From: an uncultured Clostridia bacterium
GTDB lineage: Bacteria > Bacillota > Clostridia > Lachnospirales > Anaerotignaceae
Direction of reading: 5' to 3'
Assembly: GCA_947036475.1 (NCBI GenBank)
Contig: CAMQRG010000017.1
Span: 1 to 19,610 of the forward strand
Length of the DNA: 19,610 nucleotides
In this document: positions 6,185-14,138 of the stretch, in pieces
Numbering within the stretch: the stretch's first letter is position 1
Layout: every line of letters starts with the position of its first letter
Made by a program: the position numbers and the translations under genes
Notes under the pieces: generated by a model
What the model saw: only the letters and a program-made list of their open reading frames with translations
What the model was told of the DNA's origin: nothing
The model's database searches: none

Positions 6185-7810
6185 ATGAAGAAAAAGCTGT
6201 TTGCGGTTCTGCTGGCAGTTTCTCTGCTGGGGAACGGCGCACTGCCGGTTTATGCCGCGCAGGTAAATGCGGAAGGCCATGTGATGGAAACGCTGGAAAT
6301 TTCGGCGGACGGGAAAACGGTCGAAATGCTTCCTTTGCGGGAAACGGCGGACGCGCTGGGGCTTACGGTCAGCTGGGACAAGGCTTCTGCCGCTGTTTCT
6401 GTGACAGACGGCACAACGACCGCGCGATTAGACACGAAAGAAAATATTTATACAACCACAGATGGAACAGAAGTCCGCATGAACTCCAAGGCAGAGCGGA
6501 GGGACGGAAAGGTCTATGTGCCCGTTTCTTTTTTTGAACGGTTCTTTTTTGTCACGCAGTCCACGGGGGAGGACGGGACGATAACGCTGGAAAACAGTGA
6601 GGTAAAAGACACGACTGTCCTGAATGAATTTATGCAATTGGAGGACGGCGACTGGCTGGGCCTGACAACAGAGCAGAAGCAGGAGGATTTGGACTACCTG
6701 TATAAAATTCTGGAGGAAAATTATCCATACATGAACCTGCTGGAGCGGAAATTGGGCGTAAATCTGGAAGAAGAATACAAAGAGGTGCGGGAAATGACGG
6801 CGCAGACCACAACGGACGCACAGCTGTTTGTTCTGCTGGAATGGTTGACGGGCAAAGCGGAATTGACGGGGCATCTTTCCGTAATCACGCCGTTTGAGTA
6901 TGATTATTTCGTGGAGGTTTACCGGAGTTTGGAAAATATGGCGGAGGAGGAGCATGCGCGCATGACGAAGCTCGCAGATGCATATGGTAACGAGGAATCC
7001 GCAGAAACATATGACGCGCTGACAGACCTGATGTGGCCCGTTTACCAGAAGGTAATGGATTATTATGGGCAGACGCCTTCCGGCGGGCAGGACGAAACCC
7101 CGAATGTGGAAACGAAAATTCTGGAGGAAGGGCGGATTGCCTATATTGCGATACATAGTTTTGATATGTCGAAATATGATGAATCGAAAAAAGCACTGTT
7201 CGATTTTTATGAACAGGTGCAGGATTATGAGCATGTGATATTCGACCTGACCGGAAACGGCGGAGGCGGCTCTGTATACTTTGACGATTTGATTGCCGCA
7301 CCGAATATTGATGAGCCGCTTAAGGTGGATACATATTTCCTGATGAAAGACGGGGAGCATAACCTCAGCTATTTTGAGAAGGAAATGTTTGCGCCTTCTG
7401 CCCCGCTGGCGGAGATGCCCCGCATGAATCAGGAGGATTTGCAGGAACTTTCGCTTGCGTTGCTTCAGGAAAATGTGGTTATGCCGTTGTATGAGGAAAA
7501 GCTGCTGAAGGGCAAACTTTGGATGCTGGTAGATGGGGCGGTGTTCTCCTCCTCTGAATATGCGGCGATGATGACGAAGGCAAGCGGCTTTGCCACGCTG
7601 GTGGGTACGACGACCGGCGGCGATGGGATTGGCACAGACCCTCTGCCTGTTGTACTGCCGAACAGCAAAATCATTGTGCGGTACAGTGAATTTTATGGCG
7701 TAACGAATGACGGGGCAGGCAGTCAGGAATTTGGTACGGAACCGGACATTCTTTGCAAGGCAGGAGAAACGCCGTTGGAGGCATGCCTGCGGGCAATTGC
7801 TGGGGAATAA
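6185..7810 (+). CDS. Secreted S41-family peptidase with CuAO-N1-like domain
   Basis: 541 residues. A signal peptide is evident (MKKKLFAVLLAVSLLGNGAL then PVYAAQ, cleavage probably after residue 25). Residues about 35-130 form a copper-amine-oxidase N-terminal-like domain (MLPLRETADALGLTVSWDK, VYVPVSFFERFF), common in exported Clostridia proteins and thought to act in cell-surface attachment. From about 140 comes a helical linker, then an S41/tail-specific protease fold: GRIAYIAIHSFDMSKYDE near 315, VIFDLTGNGGGGSVYFDDL, and DGAVFSSSEYAAMM with the putative catalytic serine near 455. The lysine of the CtpA-type Ser-Lys pair is missing: the corresponding VGxKTxG loop reads VGTTTGGDG. A tricorn-like catalytic set or an inactive enzyme is possible. 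AGGAGG lies eight bases before the start. It is a single-gene unit bounded by terminators. Confidence 0.88.
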   Translation: MKKKLFAVLLAVSLLGNGALPVYAAQVNAEGHVMETLEISADGKTVEMLPLRETADALGLTVSWDKASAAVSVTDGTTTARLDTKENIYTTTDGTEVRMNSKAERRDGKVYVPVSFFERFFFVTQSTGEDGTITLENSEVKDTTVLNEFMQLEDGDWLGLTTEQKQEDLDYLYKILEENYPYMNLLERKLGVNLEEEYKEVREMTAQTTTDAQLFVLLEWLTGKAELTGHLSVITPFEYDYFVEVYRSLENMAEEEHARMTKLADAYGNEESAETYDALTDLMWPVYQKVMDYYGQTPSGGQDETPNVETKILEEGRIAYIAIHSFDMSKYDESKKALFDFYEQVQDYEHVIFDLTGNGGGGSVYFDDLIAAPNIDEPLKVDTYFLMKDGEHNLSYFEKEMFAPSAPLAEMPRMNQEDLQELSLALLQENVVMPLYEEKLLKGKLWMLVDGAVFSSSEYAAMMTKASGFATLVGTTTGGDGIGTDPLPVVLPNSKIIVRYSEFYGVTNDGAGSQEFGTEPDILCKAGETPLEACLRAIAGE

Positions 7811-7831
7811 GCAAAAACGGAAAAACAATCG

Positions 7832-7860
7832 AAAGGGCAGACCGGTATGGTCTGCCCTTT
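7832..7860. terminator. Bidirectional intrinsic terminator
   Basis: A perfect 12-bp stem AAAGGGCAGACC (7832-7843) with GGTCTGCCCTTT (7849-7860) around a 5-base loop. It sits between the S41 peptidase gene (+) and the convergent peptidase/unknown operon (-). The T-run is short on both sides. Confidence 0.82.
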
Positions 7861-7873
7861 TCCTGCGCCTTTT

Positions 7874-8527
7874 TTATGCAATCCACCACGAACCGTCTGC
7901 CGCATGATGGAGGGAGCCGGTTTCTTCCGAAAGCGTATTTCCCTGATAATCTTTGACGATTACCTTGCTGAAATATTTATAATCCTCTCCGGCACAGCCT
8001 TTTTCGCTGTCCCAGCCTTCTTCTGTCCCAGCCTCAAAGTATATCCTGTTATCCGATATCAAAACGGCGGTTTCATTGCCTTCCATCGGGAATGAGAATC
8101 TTTCGGGATAGTAACATGCAAAGCGTTCTCCCTGGCTGATGATATGCACGGAATCCCCGATGACGCGCAGATTATATAAACTGACTTCCGCCATGTCCAG
8201 TTCCGTCACTTTTTCTAAAACTGTTCCGGGCATGCAGCGGTACAGGGTGATTTTTCTTTCACTATAATCACCCCGAAGGAAACAGTAAAAGCCATCAGCA
8301 TAAACAGGGTCGCTGTAAAGGACATTCCGTTTTTTTGCAAATGGTTTATAGACATCACCGGAAGAAAAGTCGAAAAATACGAGAATGGAGCCAGGATAGC
8401 CGCCTGATATCGACCATTCAGCCAGGTCATAGAAATCGTTTGAATCCGTATGGGCAAAGGCGAACCTGTCCTGACCGGCGATTTTTTCTATATATCTCCC
8501 TTCTGTTTCTTTGAAACGCTTTATCAC
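7874..8527 (-). CDS. Protein of unknown function, beta-rich
   Basis: 217 residues from GTG 8527. That start is chosen because AGGAGG stands eight bases before it; the longer frame from TTG 8533 would leave only two bases. I do not recognise the family. There is no signal peptide or membrane helix. The sequence is made of short aromatic-rich strands separated by turns (PGSILVFFDFSSGDVYK, DPVYADGFYCFLRGDYSE, DSVHIISQGERFACYY, LISDNRIYFEAG) and ends GSLHHAADGSWWIA. The repeating 'strand-turn-strand' layout recalls beta-propeller blades, but this is inference. It lies 30 bases after the P1-family peptidase and is probably co-transcribed with it. Confidence 0.7.
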   Translation of the reverse strand: MIKRFKETEGRYIEKIAGQDRFAFAHTDSNDFYDLAEWSISGGYPGSILVFFDFSSGDVYKPFAKKRNVLYSDPVYADGFYCFLRGDYSERKITLYRCMPGTVLEKVTELDMAEVSLYNLRVIGDSVHIISQGERFACYYPERFSFPMEGNETAVLISDNRIYFEAGTEEGWDSEKGCAGEDYKYFSKVIVKDYQGNTLSEETGSLHHAADGSWWIA

Positions 8528-8557
8528 GCGCAATGCCTCCTTCGTGAAATTCTGACT

Positions 8558-9484
8558 TTATTTTACTGCCTTTACCGCGCGCAGAACGGCCTGCTCCGCA
8601 ACCCTTGACGCCATAATCCCGACAACGTCCACAGGGGCAGTCGGCAGTTCGATTTCTTCTGTGGAAAGGCAGAACAGCGTATCCCCGTCCAGTGTGGTGT
8701 GAATCGGGCGGATGCAGCGCGCAAGTCCGTCATGCGCCATGCCTGCGACTTTTGCCGCCTGCGCTTTTGTCAGTTTTACATTTGTGGCGATTATGCCGAT
8801 GGTTGTACTTTTGCCTGACGCAAAGGAAAGGGAAGACGCCATTTGCAGTACGCCTTCTTCTGTGCTGCTGAACGCGCCGCTGTCGTCCTTCGCCCCTGCG
8901 ATGATTTTGCCGTTTTCCACAACGTCCCCAAAGGCGTTGACCGCAACAAGGGCTGCAACGCAGATGCCGTTCTGCGTCGTTTCCGACCATGAGCCGATGC
9001 CGCTGGGAGAGCAGTGCGCCATGCCGCGCAGCTTGCCAACGGTTGCGCCGCAGCCTGCGCCATATGCCCCTTCCTGAAGCGTATCGGCAGAGGCGTTTTC
9101 GCATGCCGCGCGCCCCATCGCTTTGTCCGGACGGGTAAAGGCGTCGCCGTTTTCCAAATCAAACAGAACGGCGGCGGGTACGATAGGTACTTTTGTCACG
9201 CCTACGTCAAAGCCGATTCCCTGCCCTTCCAGATATTCCATCACACCAGAAGCCGCGTCCAGCCCGAATGCCGAGCCGCCGGAAAGAACGACTGCCTGCA
9301 CGCGTTCCATTGCGTTGAGCGGGTTCAGCAGGTCGGTTTCGCGCGTGCCAGGCGCCGCGCCCCGTACGTCTACACCGCAGACCGCGCCTTTTTCCGCGAT
9401 GACAACGGTAACGCCGGTTTTTGCCGCAGTGTTCTCGGCCTGCCCGACTTTTAAGCCCTGTATATCCAAAATATTTCGTTTCAT
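8558..9484 (-). CDS. P1-family (DmpA/NylC-type) peptidase
   Basis: 308 residues. The family consists of self-cleaving N-terminal-nucleophile aminopeptidases/amidases related to DmpA and nylon-oligomer hydrolase. Visible motifs are GAAPGTRETDLLNP, the conserved VVLSGGSAFGLDAASGV, GAGCGATVGKL, and the processing region GKSTTIGIIATN. By alignment with NylC (Asn-Thr cleavage), the nucleophile should be the threonine at about residue 227, here preceded by serine instead of asparagine. Natural substrates of the bacterial homologues are mostly unknown and may be small peptides or cyclic amides. There is no signal peptide, so it is cytoplasmic. AGGAGGG lies seven bases before the start. First gene of a two-gene minus-strand operon. 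Confidence 0.93.
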   Translation of the reverse strand: MKRNILDIQGLKVGQAENTAAKTGVTVVIAEKGAVCGVDVRGAAPGTRETDLLNPLNAMERVQAVVLSGGSAFGLDAASGVMEYLEGQGIGFDVGVTKVPIVPAAVLFDLENGDAFTRPDKAMGRAACENASADTLQEGAYGAGCGATVGKLRGMAHCSPSGIGSWSETTQNGICVAALVAVNAFGDVVENGKIIAGAKDDSGAFSSTEEGVLQMASSLSFASGKSTTIGIIATNVKLTKAQAAKVAGMAHDGLARCIRPIHTTLDGDTLFCLSTEEIELPTAPVDVVGIMASRVAEQAVLRAVKAVK

Positions 9485-9520
9485 GGTTTTCCCTCCTGAG
9501 AGTATTTCTTTTCTTCATTC

Positions 9521-9549
9521 ATATTACCTGTTTTGCGCCCGTTTGTAAA
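9521..9549 (-). promoter_or_regulatory. Promoter for the P1-peptidase operon
   Basis: Minus strand: -35 TTTACA (9549-9544), 17-base spacer, -10 TAATAT (9526-9521), 37 bases from the start codon. Confidence 0.75.
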
Positions 9550-9636
9550 GAAATGCCTTTTATAAATAAGGAAAGGCACCGGAAAGAACGTCCGCTGATA
9601 GTATGAATGTAAGATTCCATTTTTGGAGGGAACGTC

Positions 9637-10896
9637 ATGGGCTATTATATCGTGCGGGGCGGCAGAACCATTGGGGGAGAATTTGCCGTAAGGGGGAGCA
9701 AAAACGCCGCGCTCCCGATTCTGGCGGCGTGTATACTGGCGGAGGACGAAGTAGTGCTGGAAAACTGTCCGCATATCCGGGACGTTTCCCTCACGCTTGA
9801 GATTTTGCAGGAATTGGGCTGCAAGGCCGAATTTTCGGGCAGGACGCTGACGATAGACAGCAGGAGCCTCTCCAAAACGGAAATCGGGCGGGATACCGTT
9901 CGGAAAATGCGTTCTTCTATATTGTTTCTGGGCGCGCTGCTGGGGAGGACGGGCAAAGCCGTATTGGGGCACCCGGGCGGCTGTGCCATCGGGAAACGCC
10001 CCATCGACCTGCATTTGCGGGCGTTTGAGAAAATGGGGGTTGTTGTGCGGGAGCGGGACGATTTGCTGGACTGCGAAGCACCACATATTCTGGGATATGA
10101 CATTTATCTGGATTTCCCCAGCGTTGGCGCAACGGAGAATATCCTCCTGCTGGCGGCGCGGGCGGAAGGCGCGACGGTGATACACAATGCCGCAAAGGAA
10201 CCGGAAATTGTGGCTCTGGCGCAGTTTCTGCGTGCCTGTGGTGCGGAGATTTACGGCGAAGGAACGTCAGATATCATGGTGGAAGGTGTGCGGAAACTGC
10301 ACGGGGCTTATTTTACGATTCCTGCCGACCGCATCGAAGCAGGCACGTTCCTCTGTGCTGCAGCAATGACGGGCGGGGAAATCTGCCTGAAAGGGCCGGA
10401 GCGGGAACAGCTGGAGGCGTTTGAGCGCGCGATAGAAAGGACAGGGTGCCGGCTGGAATGGGAAAGCTGCGGGCCATGTCTGCGTCTGCGCCCGCCGAAG
10501 CGGCTTTCTTCCGGCTTTACGCTGGCGACAGGGCCATTCCCCTGTTTTCCGACGGATTTGCAGCCGCTGATTATGAGTCTATTGACATTGGCCGAGGGAA
10601 CTTGTATGATTAGTGAAACGGTGTTCGAGGCCCGCTTTTCCCACAGCGCGGAATTATGCCGAATGGGGGCGGATATCCGCATAGATGGACGAAACGCCAC
10701 GATATGCGGTGTAAAACGGCTTCATGGCGCGGAGGTATCCGGAAAAGACCTGCGGGGCGGAGCGGCTCTGCTGGCGGCCGCGCTTGCGGCGGAGGGGGAG
10801 AGTATCGTGCATGGCAGCCAGTTCGTGGAGCGCGGCTATGAGCAGATTGAGAAAGCGTTTGCCTCTTTGGGCGGCGATATACGGCTGGCGGAATGA
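9637..10896 (+). CDS. murA: UDP-N-acetylglucosamine 1-carboxyvinyltransferase
   Basis: 419 residues, the family length. It transfers the enolpyruvyl group of phosphoenolpyruvate to UDP-GlcNAc, the first committed step of peptidoglycan synthesis, and is the target of fosfomycin. It opens GYYIVRGGRTIGGEFAVRGS with the KNAALPILAA substrate-binding segment. PGGCAIGKRPIDLHL holds the catalytic cysteine (about C116), so fosfomycin sensitivity would be expected from this residue alone. FPTDLQPL includes the conserved aspartate near residue 305. GGAGGG lies just upstream of the ATG. ftsQ follows after 12 bases, and DUF881 and sbp genes come next, so this is the head of a wall-synthesis/division operon. 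Many Firmicutes carry two murA paralogues; which one this is cannot be told. Confidence 0.97.
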   Translation: MGYYIVRGGRTIGGEFAVRGSKNAALPILAACILAEDEVVLENCPHIRDVSLTLEILQELGCKAEFSGRTLTIDSRSLSKTEIGRDTVRKMRSSILFLGALLGRTGKAVLGHPGGCAIGKRPIDLHLRAFEKMGVVVRERDDLLDCEAPHILGYDIYLDFPSVGATENILLLAARAEGATVIHNAAKEPEIVALAQFLRACGAEIYGEGTSDIMVEGVRKLHGAYFTIPADRIEAGTFLCAAAMTGGEICLKGPEREQLEAFERAIERTGCRLEWESCGPCLRLRPPKRLSSGFTLATGPFPCFPTDLQPLIMSLLTLAEGTCMISETVFEARFSHSAELCRMGADIRIDGRNATICGVKRLHGAEVSGKDLRGGAALLAAALAAEGESIVHGSQFVERGYEQIEKAFASLGGDIRLAE

Positions 10897-10908
10897 GAGT
10901 GAGTTTAT

Positions 10909-11715
10909 ATGGGAAAAAAATATAATTGGAGAAAACGGAAGAAGCAGATTGCGGATTATGACCTTTCGGAAGATTTGGACTACTACAAGCCCCGGAAAAA
11001 ACGGCCGGGCAGGCGGCAGAGCTACGCAATTGCAGGGGCTCTGCTTGTTGTGCTCTGCGCATGCGTGCTGTTTTCGCCGCTTTTTGCGGTGCGTGATATC
11101 CGCAGCGAGGGGACGGACCGCCTTTCTACATCGCAGCTCTGCGAAATGATTGGCCTTTCCGCCGGCGATAACCTGATACTGTTTGGCAAGAACCGCGCGG
11201 AACGCGTGCTGGAGCAGGACCCCTATATTGCGCACGCGGAACTTTCCGCAGAACTGCCCGATACGATGGTGATTAAGGTGACGGAACGAAAGGTCAGAGG
11301 ATATGTGCCCTATATGGGCTCATATCTCTACATAGATGAGGAGGGCCGCGTGCTTGATGTGCAGGATTCCTATTTCAAGGCTCTGCCGCTGGTGCGGGGA
11401 CTTCTGTTTGACAGCTTCCAGAAGGGGGAAATCCTTCCGGTAAAAAATCCCGAAAAGCTGACGGTAATACTGCGCATGTCCCAGCTGATGCAGAAATATG
11501 AGCTGTTGGATCTGGTGGTGGAAATTGATGTTTCCAATCCGAAAGATGTTTATGCTGAGGTGAATCAGGTGCAGATACATCTGGGGAACATGGAAAACGG
11601 CGACCAGAAAATCCGCATGATGGCGGAAATTTTGAAAACCATACCGGAGGAGGACAGGGGCAGTCTGGATCTGAGCGATCTGAACAGGCCGATCGTATTC
11701 CAATACCTGACCTGA
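10909..11715 (+). CDS. ftsQ: Cell-division protein FtsQ/DivIB
   Basis: 268 residues. It belongs to the division complex that links FtsL/FtsB-type proteins and regulates septal wall synthesis. It has a basic cytoplasmic N terminus (MGKKYNWRKRKKQIADYDLS), a single membrane helix at about 39-59 (YAIAGALLVVLCACVLFSPL), and an extracellular POTRA domain from about 60 (AVRDIRSEGTDRLSTSQLCE...). The conserved strand DPYIAHAELSAELPDTMVIK then leads into the beta domain. The C-terminal region is the usual variable FtsQ/DivIB tail. The ribosome binding site is weak (GAGTGAG), which may mean translational coupling to murA only 12 bases upstream. murA-ftsQ adjacency is common in Clostridia. Confidence 0.9.
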   Translation: MGKKYNWRKRKKQIADYDLSEDLDYYKPRKKRPGRRQSYAIAGALLVVLCACVLFSPLFAVRDIRSEGTDRLSTSQLCEMIGLSAGDNLILFGKNRAERVLEQDPYIAHAELSAELPDTMVIKVTERKVRGYVPYMGSYLYIDEEGRVLDVQDSYFKALPLVRGLLFDSFQKGEILPVKNPEKLTVILRMSQLMQKYELLDLVVEIDVSNPKDVYAEVNQVQIHLGNMENGDQKIRMMAEILKTIPEEDRGSLDLSDLNRPIVFQYLT

Positions 11716-11739
11716 CGCTGCGGGGAAACGAGGCAGAAA

Positions 11740-12432
11740 ATGAAAAAACATCAATATTCAATCGCAATGACAGCAATTTGTATCCTTTTTGGCATTATCA
11801 TCGGCGTGCAGTATAATACTGTGCAGAAACAGAAGGTTTCTACGGAAAACCAGCGGCTTTCCGAGGCGGCAACGGCGATGAAACAGCTTCAGGAGGAGCG
11901 GGACGCGCTGGAGCGGAAAAACGAAAGTCTGGAACAGACCATAAAGGAATATGAGCAGGGTGTTCTGGGAACGGACATGATGCGCAGGGAGATGGAACAG
12001 CTGCGGGAATTTGCGGGACTGACGGAGATTACGGGCGGCGGTATCGTTGTTACAATGAATGACAGCAGTGCGCAGAAATCCGGCAACAAGAATGCGTATA
12101 TTGTACACGCGGAGGATATTCTTGCGGTACTGAATGAGCTGAACAGCGCGGGCGCGAAAGCGGTTTCCATCAATGGGCAGAGGATTGTCGGCACGAGCGC
12201 GGTTGCGTGCGCCGGCTCTATTGTAACGGTGAACGGCGTGCGGGTTGCCGCGCCATTTGAAATACTGGCTGTGGGCGATGCGGAGGTTTTGCAGGCTGCG
12301 CTGAAATTCCCGGGCGGCGTGGTAGACAGCCTTTCGCCCTGGGGCATTGAGATCAATATCCGCAAGGAAAGCATCATTACCGTTCCGGCATATACGCAGA
12401 CGGCGCTATGGAGGGAGGCGGAGGAACAATGA
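11740..12432 (+). CDS. DUF881 family membrane-anchored protein
   Basis: 230 residues. It has one N-terminal membrane anchor (about residues 7-24, IAMTAICILFGIIIGV). A coiled coil follows at about 30-80 (TENQRLSEAATAMKQLQEER, then DALERKNESLEQTIKEYEQG). The DUF881 domain runs to the end, with GGGIVVTMNDS, ILAVLNELNSAGAKAVSING and QRIVGTSAVACAGSIVTVNG all visible. The family occurs beside ftsQ, sbp and ftsZ in Gram-positive genomes and is thought to act in division or envelope assembly, but no biochemical function is established. It starts 24 bases after ftsQ with GAGG about eight bases upstream, and its stop overlaps the next start codon. Confidence 0.92.
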   Translation: MKKHQYSIAMTAICILFGIIIGVQYNTVQKQKVSTENQRLSEAATAMKQLQEERDALERKNESLEQTIKEYEQGVLGTDMMRREMEQLREFAGLTEITGGGIVVTMNDSSAQKSGNKNAYIVHAEDILAVLNELNSAGAKAVSINGQRIVGTSAVACAGSIVTVNGVRVAAPFEILAVGDAEVLQAALKFPGGVVDSLSPWGIEINIRKESIITVPAYTQTALWREAEEQ

Positions 12433-12773
12433 TACCAATTATTGGGCTTGTCATAGGTGTGACGGCGGGCATTTACAGCGGTTTTTCCATTCCCTATGGG
12501 TATTCGGCGTATGTTGCGGTCGGGATTCTGGCGTGTATGGATTCTGTGCTGGGCGGCGTTTATGCGAATACACAGAAGGAATTTGAGGCGAAGATATTTC
12601 TGAGCGGCTTTTTCTGCAACGGCGTGCTGGCGGTTATGCTGATCTGGCTGGGAAACCAGCTGAGTATCGACCTTTCGATTGCTGCGATTGTGGTCTATGG
12701 CGCACGTATTTTTAATAATCTCAGCAAGATACGTCATTTTTTGCTCCGTGGAAGAAAAGCGGAGGAAAAATAA
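12429..12773 (+). CDS. sbp: Small basic protein Sbp (DUF1290)
   Basis: 114 residues with three to four membrane helices (MIPIIGLVIGVTAGIYSGFS, YVAVGILACMDSVLGGVYA, FCNGVLAVMLIWLGNQLSI, IAAIVVYGARIFNNL) and a basic C terminus (RHFLLRGRKAEEK). The family lies beside ftsQ/DUF881 and ftsZ in many Gram-positive bacteria; its role is unknown. The start overlaps the DUF881 stop as ATGA, which indicates translational coupling. It is the last gene of the murA operon here: a terminator follows, and ftsA/ftsZ, which often come next, are absent from this window. Confidence 0.92.
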   Translation: MIPIIGLVIGVTAGIYSGFSIPYGYSAYVAVGILACMDSVLGGVYANTQKEFEAKIFLSGFFCNGVLAVMLIWLGNQLSIDLSIAAIVVYGARIFNNLSKIRHFLLRGRKAEEK

Positions 12774-12800
12774 TGCCGCTGTCGGAATAGAAAACAAACG

Positions 12801-12840
12801 AAAACGGGGACAGCCTGATGGTTTCAGGCTCCCCGTTTTT
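12801..12840. terminator. Terminator of the murA-ftsQ-DUF881-sbp operon
   Basis: AAAACGGGG (12801-12809) pairs with CCCCGTTTT (12831-12839), with an inner GCCTGA/TCAGGC stem (12813-12818 with 12823-12828) offset by a small asymmetric bulge. T-runs follow on the + strand and A-runs precede, so it may also end the convergent minus-strand gene. Confidence 0.82.
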
Positions 12841-12855
12841 CTGTTTTCAGGACTT

Positions 12856-13971
12856 TTAACCGATTTCCCGATGTATGGAATTTTCCCGCGCGTCCACAGG
12901 AATTGTGCCGACGACATCATCACCGCGAACAGCTGTGTAAAAACTGGTATTGTTCGCGGAGGAACAGGAGTGATTCGGAATAATTTCGATGGTATCACCG
13001 ATTTTCAGGTCCGTTGTGCCGGAAACAAGTATTTTTCCGACTTCTTCGGAAAGCCCGGCGAGCGTCAGCTCCGAATGACCCACGATGCGCCCGTAACCCT
13101 TAATGGACGCGCTGCCATGCGCTCCCTGGTCCAGACCAAGGCATTTGGAACCGGCATCGCAGAGGAATCTGTCTGCGGAGGGATGCGCTATGATTGTGGC
13201 AAACACGCGCAAAGCACAGTCCTTTTCTTCGGCGGAGCCAAGCGCAATCTGGATTGCGTCAAAAAAGGTGTAGTTGCCGGGGTGCAGAGTATTGATGGTG
13301 TCGTCCTCCGCGGCAAGCGGGAAGGTCGGCGTGGAGCCGCTGGAAACAATCTGCGGCGGAAATCCTGCCGCAGTCAGTTCTGCCGCAGCGGCTTTCATGG
13401 TATCGCGTTCCAGCTTTGCGGCGGCTTCGACTTCTGCATGGCTGGCTGCACCGTAAACCTGCCCCGGGTGGGTGGAAAGTCCGAGGAATTTCAGATTTTT
13501 CAGTGCGGAAAGTTTCTGCACAAATGCCGCCAGACTGCCCGGCAGTACGCCGAAACGATGGAATCCCATGTCCACAATGACGGTATAGGGGACAGTAACG
13601 CCTTCTTTTTCCGCTTCGGCCTGAAGGAGAGCGGCGGCTTCATAGCTGTCCAGCCGGATAATCAGTTCCGTCTGTTTTTCCAGCGCGATAAAGCGGCGGA
13701 TATTGGCGGGGTTCGCTGTGGGATAGGCATACATGATGTGCTTTGCACCAAGGCGGCAGAGCATTTCACATTCGTCCAGCGTGCCGCAGAGAAAGCCCTC
13801 CGCACCTGCGTCCAGCTGCATTTTTGCCAGTTCCGCGCTTTTGTGGGTTTTTATCATGGGCCAGAGCGACTTGCCGCCGCGATTGCAGACCTCCTGATAT
13901 GTGCGGATATTCCGCTCTAAAATATCCATATCCAGAAGGATTGCAGGGGTTTGCAGTTCCTGTTTTTTCAT
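12856..13971 (-). CDS. D-TA/DSD1-family PLP enzyme (D-threonine aldolase or D-serine dehydratase-like)
   Basis: 371 residues, fold type III (alanine-racemase-like barrel) with a metal-binding C-terminal domain. The N-terminal segment SLWPMIKTHKSAELAK holds the PLP lysine (about K41). Better-known members usually read RPHxKTHK here; this protein has tryptophan and methionine at the arginine and histidine positions. The zinc-site motif NHSCSSAN near the C terminus matches the H-x-C pair of D-serine dehydratase. Candidate reactions are cleavage of D-threonine/D-allo-threonine or deamination of D-serine; the sequence does not decide. The start 13971 is preceded by AAGGAG at eight bases. It is a single gene, convergent with the murA operon. 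Confidence 0.88.
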   Translation of the reverse strand: MKKQELQTPAILLDMDILERNIRTYQEVCNRGGKSLWPMIKTHKSAELAKMQLDAGAEGFLCGTLDECEMLCRLGAKHIMYAYPTANPANIRRFIALEKQTELIIRLDSYEAAALLQAEAEKEGVTVPYTVIVDMGFHRFGVLPGSLAAFVQKLSALKNLKFLGLSTHPGQVYGAASHAEVEAAAKLERDTMKAAAAELTAAGFPPQIVSSGSTPTFPLAAEDDTINTLHPGNYTFFDAIQIALGSAEEKDCALRVFATIIAHPSADRFLCDAGSKCLGLDQGAHGSASIKGYGRIVGHSELTLAGLSEEVGKILVSGTTDLKIGDTIEIIPNHSCSSANNTSFYTAVRGDDVVGTIPVDARENSIHREIG

Positions 13972-14028
13972 TTGTAGTTCTCCTTTCAAATATTGTCTTT
14001 CCATAGAAGTAACATAACACTGCGGAAA

Positions 14029-14034
14029 TGTCAA
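14029..14034 (-). promoter_or_regulatory. Perfect -35 hexamer upstream of the D-TA-like gene
   Basis: TTGACA on the minus strand, about 60 bases before the start codon. The region at correct spacing has no good -10 hexamer (TACTTC or TTACTT), so a promoter is suggested but not secured. Confidence 0.35.
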
Positions 14035-14080
14035 GAAGGCGGGAGATAGAGCCACTTTTGGACACTGATGAAAAGGGCGG

Positions 14081-14109
14081 TTGCAGAGGCGGGTTTTGTG
14101 TGTTATGGT
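14081..14109 (+). promoter_or_regulatory. Promoter for the membrane protein/MBL/sirtuin unit
   Basis: -35 TTGCAG (14081-14086), 17-base spacer, -10 TATGGT (14104-14109), 29 bases before the start at 14139. Confidence 0.5.
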
Positions 14110-14138
14110 ATTCTCAGAAGAAACAGGAGGAAATGCGT

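Noticed and set aside
6428..7828. Long minus-strand frame of 466 codons
   Set aside because: It is antisense to the S41 peptidase, whose signal peptide, domains and ribosome binding site are all clear. The minus frame shows no family.
12679..13920. Forward frame of 413 codons
   Set aside because: It covers the sbp end, the terminator and the antisense of the D-TA-like gene. It has no ribosome binding site and no motif.
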